A DNA stretch of 64,000 nucleotides. It comes from Akkermansia muciniphila. GTDB taxonomy: Bacteria > Verrucomicrobiota > Verrucomicrobiia > Verrucomicrobiales > Akkermansiaceae. Each line of letters starts with the position of its first letter. The stretch's first letter is position 1. Both the position numbers and the translations under genes were made by a program. The notes under the pieces are model-generated. The model searched no databases, was not told the DNA's origin, and was given only the letters and a program-made list of their open reading frames with translations. Where the stretch lies: the NCBI GenBank assembly GCA_945890645.1, contig CAMDCV010000006.1, forward strand, positions 1 to 64,000, in the 5' to 3' direction. Below are positions 55,991-63,183 of this stretch, piece after piece.

Positions 55991-56342
55991 AAAACCGATA
56001 CACAATTTGGATGCAGAAACGGTCCGAGCCCTCGTATTGTTGGTGCTGCCACCAGTCGAAAATCATGTTACAAACGTAAGATTGAAAACGGCATTTAAGC
56101 GTTTCCTGATATTGGCGGCACTCATCGATGATTCACTTGCCGCGCGTGGTCTGGGTGCTATCGCCAAAGCACTCACAGAAATCGGATTGACTACGTCCAG
56201 AGCGTCACTCTCGCAGTTGCATGTCGCACTTGCTGACATCGTCGGAATCCATCGACTTGGCAGATCAGATGCAGCTCGGGAATCGTATCGGCAAAGCGCA
56301 AAAAAAGTCTGGTCACAAAAGAAAAAAGCTCATGCACTATGA
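55899..56342 (+). CDS. Unknown element protein, helical
   Basis: This 147-aa protein begins MAFDTGDQQTAQDWLAQEAQ and continues with ETVRALVLLVLPPVENHVTN and LKTAFKRFLILAALIDDSLA, then GLTTSRASLSQLHVALADIV near the C-terminus. It is mainly helical and has no membrane signature strong enough to call. Its start lies inside the ParB-like fragment in another frame, so start and frame are uncertain. No family recognised. Confidence 0.5.
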   Translation: MAFDTGDQQTAQDWLAQEAQWMNEPEDERIEKPIHNLDAETVRALVLLVLPPVENHVTNVRLKTAFKRFLILAALIDDSLAARGLGAIAKALTEIGLTTSRASLSQLHVALADIVGIHRLGRSDAARESYRQSAKKVWSQKKKAHAL

Positions 56343-56547
56343 TCATCGTTTTATTCCACACAATCGCCTTTCTAGGGCGTTTCACTCGATTCTGGTATGG
56401 ACACACTAAAACAATCCGAAACGCTCGCACAGGGCAACAGGAGCGGTGAGGGATAGCCCCTATAACTAATATCTTACGATAAAGCTCCTATCCGGTGTCC
56501 GCATCATAGCGTCTTGTCCGTGTGAATAACATTTTTACCACCTATCT
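56343..56547 (+). other. Gap before the late gene block
   Basis: No gene is seen in these 205 bases. It likely holds the promoter for the four right-hand genes, but I can point to no convincing -35/-10 pair. Confidence 0.4.
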
Positions 56548-57006
56548 ATGCAAAAAAAGGAATCACTCTCATCAATATCCCGCAGAACGGGCGTTACGCT
56601 GGCAACCCTTCGCGCTTGGCGTGAATCCGGTGTTGATTTGCATTCACCCAAGGCACTAGCCGACAAGATTGCGAATCGGCAACCCTCGAAGCCGACCCTG
56701 GCAGGAAACGCGCTTCACGATGCAAAATTGAAGAAGCTGTTAGCCGAAGCAAGAACGGCAGAACTCCGCGCTGACATTGCCGAGGGTAAAGCTATCAACC
56801 TCGAAGACCTCACGATTTGCCTAACGAAAATCGGATCCGTTTTGAAAGCCCAGTTGTCGAAACTCCGCGCAGATATGCCGCCTATGCTCTACGGACTCTC
56901 ACAAGCGGAGATGACAAAAAGAATTGGCGATGCAGTCGAAAAAACCTTGCAAGGCATCGTCGATGAATTGGAAGCGATTAAGACCGACCCGCCCCGTCCC
57001 GAGTAA
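56548..57006 (+). CDS. HTH protein resembling phage terminase small subunit
   Basis: This 152-aa protein starts with an HTH (ISRRTGVTLATLRAWRESGV) like the MerR/Nu1-type DNA-packaging proteins, followed by a charged coiled-coil stretch (DAKLKKLLAEARTAELRADI) and LKAQLSKLRADMPPMLYGLS, with the ending KTLQGIVDELEAIKTD. Small terminases of this kind mark packaging sites; a satellite copy would redirect packaging of a helper phage. No large terminase is present. The assignment is by layout and motif, so it could also be another HTH regulator. Confidence 0.5.
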   Translation: MQKKESLSSISRRTGVTLATLRAWRESGVDLHSPKALADKIANRQPSKPTLAGNALHDAKLKKLLAEARTAELRADIAEGKAINLEDLTICLTKIGSVLKAQLSKLRADMPPMLYGLSQAEMTKRIGDAVEKTLQGIVDELEAIKTDPPRPE

Positions 57007-57029
57007 AACTTGCGAAACTTTTTGACACT

Positions 57030-57287
57030 ATGTCTTTAGTGATGACTGTCACACCGCCTAACATTTCACGCATCGCAAATGCCTATGGAATAAGCGAGCA
57101 AACGCTCCGCAAATACAAGCGTGAAAGGGGCATCACAAACGCCGACTTGCTCAATCCGTTCACCCTCGCCGCCAAGCTCCGCGCTAGTGCCGTGAATGAT
57201 TCCCCACGTTTGCGCTTGCTCGAAGACAAAACCACTTGCGGACAAATTACTTTTCGTCTGGCAGTTGCCGGACTCATCGAACCTTAA
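57030..57287 (+). CDS. Small HTH-like element protein
   Basis: This 85-aa protein reads MSLVMTVTPPNISRIANAYG, then ISEQTLRKYKRERGITNADL and LNPFTLAAKLRASAVNDSPR, with RLLEDKTTCGQITFRLAVAG at the end. The first part resembles a short helix-turn-helix. It sits 23 bases after the terminase-like gene. No family recognised. Confidence 0.6.
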   Translation: MSLVMTVTPPNISRIANAYGISEQTLRKYKRERGITNADLLNPFTLAAKLRASAVNDSPRLRLLEDKTTCGQITFRLAVAGLIEP

Positions 57288-57305
57288 ATTCTCACCCGTA
57301 AAATT

Positions 57306-57719
57306 ATGACTGAAACAAAACAAATGACATCGCTCTTTGCGAATAAAGCCGACTTAATCGCTTCACAATCGCGAGTGAAAGAACTCGAAAAGGAAATCAC
57401 CGCGCTGAAATCATCGCCACTTGGCGCACAGCTTACAGCGGCAAAAGCTACCATCACACTACTCACCGCCGAAAATACGGCTTTGAAATCGCGACCGTTG
57501 GCTGTGACCGCAACCAAGGCAGCTACCGCCCCCGCTAAGGTATCCCCCGCGCCTGCTAAGGTATCGACAGCCCCCGCAGCCAAGCCGATCACGGCAGAAG
57601 AATATCGCAGCACACTCGCCCCAAAAATGACCATGACCATTGCAGATTTTAACACGCTGACAACTAACGAAAAAAACCTATTCATCAAACAGGGCGGCAA
57701 ACTGACACCAACTAACTAA
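57306..57719 (+). CDS. Coiled-coil element protein with phage-like C-terminus
   Basis: This 137-aa protein has a coiled coil (RVKELEKEITALKS, then ATITLLTAENTALKS), an Ala/Pro/Lys linker with AKVSPAPAKVSTAPAA, and a C-terminal module MTIADFNTLTTNEKNLFIKQ, then GGKLT. The last motif resembles short modules seen in phage-encoded small proteins (DFN.L...EK..FI..GG.L). Function unknown. Confidence 0.6.
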   Translation: MTETKQMTSLFANKADLIASQSRVKELEKEITALKSSPLGAQLTAAKATITLLTAENTALKSRPLAVTATKAATAPAKVSPAPAKVSTAPAAKPITAEEYRSTLAPKMTMTIADFNTLTTNEKNLFIKQGGKLTPTN

Positions 57720-57723
57720 AATC

Positions 57724-58281
57724 GTGAAATCAATCCTCGAAGAAATCAAAGTCGTGAAAAAATCACTCCGCAGCTCCGCAGAAATCCGCGCCGAAATTCA
57801 ATCTTTTCCGCGCTGGCAGAGGCTACTTCGTTTGAACTTAATCGCCGCCCGTAACCGTGCCGAGGAGTTACGACAAGCCGTTGTCCTTTATTCCTTGCAA
57901 TCGAACACCCATCTCGACATAGCAAACGGCGCAGATCAAAACCACGTCGAAAACGCCGCTGGCACTTTCTCCAATTCAATGAGCATAACCAATCTTTTTG
58001 CGCCGCTGGCATCGTGCGAAGCCGTCTTGAAAATTCTCGAAGGCGACCAACAGCATCAAGCCGCTTATCAAAAAATTCAGCCATTGCAGGACGAACTTAT
58101 CGAAGCGGAAAATCGCGAGGCATTGTTACGAGCCGAGGCAAACCAAGCCGCAAACGAATTGGAAGCCGCCAAGGAAACCGCACGCGCTGAAATGGAGAGC
58201 AAGATCGACGATCACCCCGCAGTCGTGGAAGCGCAACGCAAGCTCGAACCCTTTCGCCGCTTGGGTGAAGTCATAGTATAA
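57724..58281 (+). CDS. Coiled-coil element protein
   Basis: This 185-aa protein (MKSILEEIKVVKKSLRSSAE) has coiled-coil heptads in the N- and C-terminal parts (QPLQDELIEAENREALLRAE, then LEAAKETARAEMESKIDDHP). The middle (LQSNTHLDIANGADQNHVEN) is polar. It starts 4 bases after the previous gene and is followed by the element's terminator. No family recognised. Confidence 0.6.
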   Translation: MKSILEEIKVVKKSLRSSAEIRAEIQSFPRWQRLLRLNLIAARNRAEELRQAVVLYSLQSNTHLDIANGADQNHVENAAGTFSNSMSITNLFAPLASCEAVLKILEGDQQHQAAYQKIQPLQDELIEAENREALLRAEANQAANELEAAKETARAEMESKIDDHPAVVEAQRKLEPFRRLGEVIV

Positions 58282-58311
58282 TCTCGCATCGGCTTCTCAT
58301 CACCGGATGCG

Positions 58312-58349
58312 CCCCACCTAGGTTTTGTTTTCCCTAGGTGGGGTTTTTT
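58312..58349 (+). terminator. Strong rho-independent terminator at the element's end
   Basis: CCCCACCTAGG (58312-58322) pairs with CCTAGGTGGGG (58333-58343), an 11-bp perfect stem with a 10-nt loop, followed by six T. Confidence 0.93.
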
Positions 58350-58373
58350 GTGTCGTGGTGGGAAAATCTGAAT

Positions 58374-58394
58374 AGGTGACACTTTAGGTGACAG
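58374..58394 (+). promoter_or_regulatory. Candidate integrase arm-type sites, right pair
   Basis: AGGTGACAC (58374-58382) and AGGTGACAG (58386-58394) are direct repeats spaced 12 bases apart, the same spacing as the left pair at 50648 and 50660. They lie about 60 bases inside attR. Confidence 0.6.
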
Positions 58395-58454
58395 GAAACC
58401 CGCGAAAACCACCTCGAAACGCCGGAAATCATTGATTTTACAATAAAAAAAGAA

Positions 58455-58485
58455 ATGGTGCGCGATGCAGGGTTCGAACCTGCGA
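58455..58485 (-). repeat. attR: 31-bp direct repeat within tRNA-Val
   Basis: This is identical to 50533-50563. It is the 3' portion of tRNA-Val(CAC) and shows that the element integrated at the tRNA end while leaving the gene complete. Confidence 0.9.
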
Positions 58486-58530
58486 CCCCATCCGTGTGAA
58501 GGATGTGCTCTACCACTGAGCTAATCGCGC
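58456..58530 (-). tRNA. tRNA-Val (anticodon CAC)
   Basis: Read on the minus strand, a cloverleaf is seen: acceptor GCGCGAT/ATCGCGC, D arm GCTCAGTGGTAGAGC, anticodon stem CATCC/GGATG with loop TTCACAC (anticodon CAC, Val, reads GUG), T arm GCAGG-TTCGAAC-CCTGC, discriminator A and an encoded CCA. It is the target site of the element to its left. Confidence 0.95.
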
Positions 58531-58612
58531 GTTGCGGGTGGAGGGGCGTTATGCGAGCCCGCCTGAACTTTGGCAAGGCAAAATGCAATCGTGGCGAAAT
58601 TTCATCCTGTAA

Positions 58613-59419
58613 TCAAACGTCATCGCTCACCCGACGCGGGCGAGTGGCCATGACGATGCGTAACAAGGCCAAGGGCAGCAATGAGATGCCTGCCGCGGCC
58701 AGAGCAATCTGCCAACCGGGGTAGACGCGCGCTTGATCGGCATCCATCGCGCGGATCGCCTGGGCAACGACTTGTTCTTTTTTCACGTAGAACCAATCGC
58801 GCATGCCATCGAAGGCGTTCGCTTCGCCACGGGCGGCAACCGCGCCAAACTCGGTGTGCACCGGGCCGGGACAAACTGCGAGCACGGAGATGCCATCGCT
58901 GCGGAGTTCGATGCGCAGGGCCTCGGAGAAACTGGATACGTAGGCCTTGGTGGCGGCGTAAACGGCGAAATCAGGGATAGGCAAAAGGCTGGCGAGCGAG
59001 CTGATGTTGATGATGGCCCCGCGCTGGCGAGTGCGCATCGCGGGAAGGAACAGGTGGGTGAGATGCGTGAGTCCTTCCATGTTCAGTCGCATCATCGGTT
59101 CCATTTTTTCCCAATCGGCCTCGGCGAAGGTGCCGTAGTCTCCCATGCCGGCATTGTTGATGAGCAAATCTGGGAACAGCGATTTTTCCGTGAGTGCTTC
59201 CCACAGTTGCACGCGTTGTTCGGGATCGACGAGGTCGGCTTCGAAACAACGAACTTTCACATCGTGAGTTGCGGCCAGCTCACCCGCCAAAGTAGCAAGG
59301 CGATCCCCGCGTCGTGCGACGAGGACCATCGCCCGGCAACGCGGTGCCAATTGTCGGGCAAATTCTTCTCCTAAGCCCGCAGAGGCTCCCGTGATCAATG
59401 CGCAGTCGATGTCTTTCAT
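58613..59419 (-). CDS. Short-chain dehydrogenase/reductase with C-terminal membrane segment
   Basis: The ATG at 59419 (MKDIDCALITGASAGLG) gives 268 aa. Rossmann motif TGASAGLG is at 10-17. The NNAGMG block, the Ser of ISSLASLLPIPDF and the YAATK active-site motif (Tyr and Lys) are all present. A C-terminal hydrophobic segment (IALAAAGISLLPLALLRIVM) suggests a membrane anchor. The substrate is unknown. It lies downstream of tRNA-Val on the same strand. Confidence 0.9.
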   Translation of the reverse strand: MKDIDCALITGASAGLGEEFARQLAPRCRAMVLVARRGDRLATLAGELAATHDVKVRCFEADLVDPEQRVQLWEALTEKSLFPDLLINNAGMGDYGTFAEADWEKMEPMMRLNMEGLTHLTHLFLPAMRTRQRGAIINISSLASLLPIPDFAVYAATKAYVSSFSEALRIELRSDGISVLAVCPGPVHTEFGAVAARGEANAFDGMRDWFYVKKEQVVAQAIRAMDADQARVYPGWQIALAAAGISLLPLALLRIVMATRPRRVSDDV

Positions 59420-59956
59420 AAAGTGCCATGGTAACACAGGAAACAAAAGATCTCAAGGTTAGAAAAAGTGGCTAGTGGGAAGCGATCAGTGAGCAGTGTT
59501 TTATGCCTATGGAGCGCGGACTTTCTATGGCCTTCATAGCCTTCTTGGCCTTCGTAGTCCTGCTGAGCGGGACGAAGTAGGCGGCGAAGTAGGCAGTCCG
59601 CTTCAAAATTTCAGGAGTCACCGCTGGAAAATCAAAAATCAAACCTCATCAATCAATCTGCCTTTTTGCCTTTCTATCCCCTTAATCCGAGTTCATCCGT
59701 GGTTATACTTGCCGCTTCGGTAGGGCCTGCCATTTTGACAGAATTACCATAATTTGCAGAATTGCTTTGAATTGTTGCTTTCTTTCCCGACCTTCGACTT
59801 TCAGACCTTCTCGGCTCAATTCCTTTCGTGTATTTGGTGTATTTGGTGATTAAAAATTGCCTATAAAAAAATCCGTAAATCCGTCGTTAAAAAATCGCTG
59901 CACAAAAAAAGGAGGAACGCCGAAACGTTCCTCCTTGGTGTGAAAATTTGTGAACC
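59420..59956 (+). repeat. Repeat-rich intergenic region (about 540 bases)
   Basis: No gene is seen. It holds an inverted copy of the REP-like palindrome (59570-59590, CTGAGCGGGACGAAGTAG), AATCAAAAATC-type units near 59630, TTCATCCGTGGTTAT near 59690 and TTTCGTGTATTTGGTG near 59824, the last of which also occurs near 32162. The DUF6941 gene's terminator lies at its right end. Confidence 0.65.
59904..59936 (-). terminator. Rho-independent terminator of the DUF6941 gene
   Basis: On the minus strand AAGGAGGAACG (read as 59926-59936 in reverse) pairs with its inverse at 59909-59919 around a 6-nt loop, followed by seven T (AAAAAAA at 59904-59910 on the plus strand). Confidence 0.9.
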
Positions 59957-60376
59957 TTACACGGGCTTGCCTTCGGCATTCACTTGCAGAATGCGCAGCG
60001 GCAGGCGTTGCAGCAATTCGCCATCGCAACCGATATCCACGGAATAAATGCCAGCATGCGGGAAGCGCAGGCCTTGCAGATTGAGAATCAGGTTGCGGGT
60101 CAGGAACGGCACATTGTTGGGCAGCGCAACGTCGAACTCGGGTTCGATCGGCATGTTGTTCGGGTCGAGCGCGGTGCCGTCCTCATCGATGATGGTGATG
60201 GAAAGTTTATGACGACCAGCATCCTGCGGAGTGAAGCAGAAACGCAGGGCGAGAGCGCAATGCGGATGCACCACCGGCAGAGCACGAGCGGCAAGAGTAT
60301 CGAACACACCAGTCACCACCAATTTGCCTTGGTAGTCAGCGGCGAAGTCACAGAGGGATGCAATTTGAATATCCAT
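59957..60376 (-). CDS. DUF6941 family protein
   Basis: The ATG at 60376 (MDIQIASLCDFAADYQGKLV) gives 139 aa; the upstream in-frame extension to 60445 is unlikely. It matches DUF6941 in its VTGVFDTL start, HCALALRFCFTPQDAGRHKL strand pattern and end LNLQGLRFPHAGIYSVDIGC. These are small all-beta proteins with no known function. It is divergent from the oxidoreductase gene. Confidence 0.82.
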   Translation of the reverse strand: MDIQIASLCDFAADYQGKLVVTGVFDTLAARALPVVHPHCALALRFCFTPQDAGRHKLSITIIDEDGTALDPNNMPIEPEFDVALPNNVPFLTRNLILNLQGLRFPHAGIYSVDIGCDGELLQRLPLRILQVNAEGKPV

Positions 60377-60614
60377 AAAGTTTGTTGAATCAGTTGGGTA
60401 AGGGTCGCAACAGTGCGCTGCGGCACGCGGTTGTAGCGCATGCACGCCAAGCGTCCAGCACGGAATGAGAAAATTTTGCCTAACAATCGGCAGGGCCGAC
60501 GAGTTTCTTTAACCCCATTGAGAGAAAATCATTTGCCCAAACTGCCTAAAAAAACACTACAGGCTTGCAAGATGGGCGGGATTGGGGCGTAGTCATGCAC
60601 GTAATTCCAACACC

Positions 60615-61892
60615 ATGAATCCACTCACCAATCGCCGTACGTTCATCAGTTCCGCCGCCGCTACCACCTTTCTGGCGGGATTTCCTAACATTTTGCGCGC
60701 TCAAGGCAATACCGCGAAGCTCAAGATTGGCTTGATCGGCTGTGGTGGTCGTGGCACTGGTGCCGCGCACCAAGCACTCACCGCCGACCCGAATGTCGTG
60801 TTGTGGGCCATCGGTGATGCTTTCGGCAGCCAGATCACCGCCAGTTTGAGCCACTTCTCAAAATTCGGTGCCAAGGTCGATGTGCCTGCTGAGCGCCAGT
60901 TCACTGGTCTCGATGCCTACCAAAAAGTCATCGCGAGTGGCGTCGATGTCGTATTGCTGACGACGCCTCCGGGATTCCGCCCGCTGCACCTGCGCGCGGC
61001 GGTGGAAGCCGGCAAGCACGTGTTCGCCGAGAAACCCATGGCGGTGGACGTCGCCGGTGTGAAATCGGTGCTCGAATCCGCTCGCATCGCGAAAGAAAAA
61101 AATCTCACTCTGCAACACGGCTACTGCTGGCGTTTCTCTCCGAATACCCGTGCAGGCTACAGCAAAGTAACCAGTGGCGAACTCGGTCGCGTGGTTTCCG
61201 TTTACGGCACCTACATGGGCGGCGTGCCTAAGCCCTCGACTCATGTGGACCAACGCGATCCGAATTACGGCGATGTCGAGTGGCAAATCCGCAATTGGAT
61301 GGCGCACGAGTGGCTTTCCGGCGGACCGCTGCTCGAGCAGGCGATTCACACCGTTGACAAAGTCGCTTGGGCGATGAACGACGTAGCTCCCATCGCCGCG
61401 CGAGGCAGTGGCGGACGCACGCAGCGCTCCGATGACGGCAACGTTTGGGACAACTATCAAATCACTTACGAGTATCCGAACGAAGTTCTTTGCCACGTAA
61501 GCCAACGCCAAATGAGCGGCTGCTTCAGTGAGGTAAAAGACCGTGTTCTCTGTGAAAAGGGCATTATGGAAGCACCGGATCGCGTCCTCACCAAAGATAT
61601 TACCGGGAAAACCGACTGGGCCTTCCGTGGCGACAAGGCGGACATGTATCAAGTGTGCCATAACGAATGGTTTGCCGCGATCCGCAAGGGTGAGGCGATC
61701 AACGCGGGCGTCTATATGGCGAACAGCACGATGCTCGGCATTCTCGGTCGCGAAGCCGCGCATTCCGGCCAACGCGTTACTTGGGAAGAACTCTGGAATG
61801 CTGATCAAGACCTCGCACCAGATACCCTGAAGATGGACGACAAGCACCCCACAGCTGTTGTTCCGACTCCTGGGAAATACAAATTGATCTAA
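60615..61892 (+). CDS. Tat-exported Gfo/Idh/MocA family oxidoreductase
   Basis: The start ATG at 60615 (MNPLTNRRTFISSAAATTFL) carries a Tat signal and gives 425 aa. The Rossmann fold shows GLIGCGGRGTG near 40-50, and the EKP motif is in VFAEKPMAVDVAGVK. A C-terminal alpha/beta domain follows (DNYQITYEYPNEVLCHVSQR). Such secreted versions are common in PVC bacteria and act on sugars using tightly bound NAD(P). The substrate is unknown. A terminator follows. Confidence 0.93.
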   Translation: MNPLTNRRTFISSAAATTFLAGFPNILRAQGNTAKLKIGLIGCGGRGTGAAHQALTADPNVVLWAIGDAFGSQITASLSHFSKFGAKVDVPAERQFTGLDAYQKVIASGVDVVLLTTPPGFRPLHLRAAVEAGKHVFAEKPMAVDVAGVKSVLESARIAKEKNLTLQHGYCWRFSPNTRAGYSKVTSGELGRVVSVYGTYMGGVPKPSTHVDQRDPNYGDVEWQIRNWMAHEWLSGGPLLEQAIHTVDKVAWAMNDVAPIAARGSGGRTQRSDDGNVWDNYQITYEYPNEVLCHVSQRQMSGCFSEVKDRVLCEKGIMEAPDRVLTKDITGKTDWAFRGDKADMYQVCHNEWFAAIRKGEAINAGVYMANSTMLGILGREAAHSGQRVTWEELWNADQDLAPDTLKMDDKHPTAVVPTPGKYKLI

Positions 61893-61912
61893 ACCTCCTT
61901 TCTAACATTCAA

Positions 61913-61950
61913 CGGCTGCCTTTTTTCACAAAAAGGCGGCTGTTTGTTTG
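61913..61950 (+). terminator. Rho-independent terminator after the oxidoreductase gene
   Basis: CGGCTGCCTTTTT pairs with AAAAAGGCGGCTG (two G-U pairs), followed by TTTGTTTG. It lies 21 bases after the stop and before the start chosen for the next gene (61986). Confidence 0.85.
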
Positions 61951-61985
61951 ACCAACCAAACGAATTCCACCAATCCTCACCCGCC

Positions 61986-63092
61986 ATGCTGCGCCCCGCC
62001 ACACTCCTTTTCACTTCCTGCCTGCTCGCCTCTGGCGAAGAAGCACTGCCTAACGCTTCCCTGCTGCCTACCACCAAAGCGATCTACGAATTGATCCGCA
62101 AAAAAGCCGATCTCGAAGCCAAGGACATGCAGCCCTATGCCGACAAGGTGCCACTTGCAGAAAATGCCGAGATCGCCCTCGTGCCGATTCCCGGCGGAGA
62201 ATTTCTCATCGGCTCGCCCGCGGAAGAAGAAAAGCGCAATGCCCACGAAGGTCCACAGCGCAAACTGAAAGTCGAACCATTTTGGATGGCGAAAGTTGAG
62301 ACGACATGGAACTTTTACCGCCCCTACATGGAGAACGGCAAGAACCGCAACAAAGACGGCACGCTCAATCGCGATTCCAACCTCACCACCAGCGAGGCCC
62401 CTGAAATCAAAGATGCCGAAACTCTCGTCGACACCGTCACGCAGCCGACACCACCCTACGTGCCGATGCATTTCTCGATGGGCGATGGTTACTCGAAAGA
62501 ATACCCTGCCGTCGGTGTCACGCAGCATGCCGCGAATCAATTTTGCCAATGGCTCAGCGCGCAAACCGGCCACTTCTATCGTCTCCCCACCGAAGCCGAA
62601 TGGGAATACGCCTGTCGCGCCGGCACGACCACCGCCTACTCTTGGGGGAACGACACTAGCCAGATGAAAGACTACGCATGGTATGCGGAAAATTCCGAAT
62701 TCCAGTACCAAAAAGTCGGCACCAAAAAACCAAACGCTTGGGGCCTGCACGACATGCACGGCAATGCCGCTGAACTCGTGCTCGATCAATTTCTCGCCAA
62801 CGCTTACGAAAGCTTCAAAGACGGTGCGACGAACCCTTTCACCTACCCCGCCAACCGCTACCCCACCACCGTGCGCGGCGGTCACTGGGATGCCGATGCC
62901 GATCAACTCCGCAGCGCCGCACGCCTCGGCACCACGCCCGCTTGGAAAGTGCGCGATCCCCAAATCCCGAAATCGATCTGGTACTTTACGGATGCCCCAT
63001 TTCTTGGTTTTCGCATCGTGCGCCCTCTAAAAACGCCTACGCTCGAGGAAATGCATCGCTACTGGAATACCTCGCCGGGTGAGTCGGAGTAA
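61986..63092 (+). CDS. SUMF1/FGE-like domain protein without catalytic cysteines
   Basis: The start ATG at 61986 (MLRPATLLFTSCLLASGEEA) gives 368 aa with a signal peptide; an upstream ATG at 61944 would place the terminator in the gene. The fold shows IPGGEFLIGSPAEEEKRNAH, FYRLPTEAEWEYACRAGTTT and WGLHDMHGNAAELVLDQF. The C-terminal block reads VRGGHWDADADQLRSAARLG, where catalytic FGEs have Cys; none is present. So it should not make formylglycine and likely binds a ligand instead. It lies 93 bases upstream of the aminotransferase gene. Confidence 0.85.
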   Translation: MLRPATLLFTSCLLASGEEALPNASLLPTTKAIYELIRKKADLEAKDMQPYADKVPLAENAEIALVPIPGGEFLIGSPAEEEKRNAHEGPQRKLKVEPFWMAKVETTWNFYRPYMENGKNRNKDGTLNRDSNLTTSEAPEIKDAETLVDTVTQPTPPYVPMHFSMGDGYSKEYPAVGVTQHAANQFCQWLSAQTGHFYRLPTEAEWEYACRAGTTTAYSWGNDTSQMKDYAWYAENSEFQYQKVGTKKPNAWGLHDMHGNAAELVLDQFLANAYESFKDGATNPFTYPANRYPTTVRGGHWDADADQLRSAARLGTTPAWKVRDPQIPKSIWYFTDAPFLGFRIVRPLKTPTLEEMHRYWNTSPGESE

Positions 63093-63183
63093 GCGTATAA
63101 AAACCTGCGAAAAATTTTCCGCCATTGACCGCATCGCGCTTTGACAAGTGGGGTATCCCTTCGCAGACTACGCGTCCACACCC

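Larger units (their letters stand above)
50533..58485 (+). mobile_element. Integrated satellite-like element in tRNA-Val(CAC)
   Basis: A ~7.9 kb element is bounded by 31-bp direct repeats. The right repeat is the 3' end of the intact tRNA-Val gene (58456-58530, minus strand); the left is a lone copy. Inside are a tyrosine integrase next to attL, paired arm-like repeats at both ends, an excisionase/AlpA-like HTH gene, a Toprim primase-like gene, a RepA-like ATPase, an iteron cluster, a possible terminase-small-subunit-like gene and small coiled-coil genes. All genes point rightward. No capsid, tail, portal or large terminase genes are present. This gene set resembles a phage-inducible island rather than a prophage. 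Satellite status is inference; integration is directly seen. Confidence 0.85.

Noticed and set aside
50533-58485. Complete prophage
   Set aside because: No capsid, tail, portal, lysis or large terminase genes are present.
60858-62963. Large minus-strand frames opposite the Gfo/Idh and SUMF1-like genes
   Set aside because: The plus-strand genes have motifs and signal peptides; the minus frames have none.
61986-63092. Maturing enzyme for the sulfatase at 18962
   Set aside because: The catalytic cysteines of FGE are absent and the genes are far apart.
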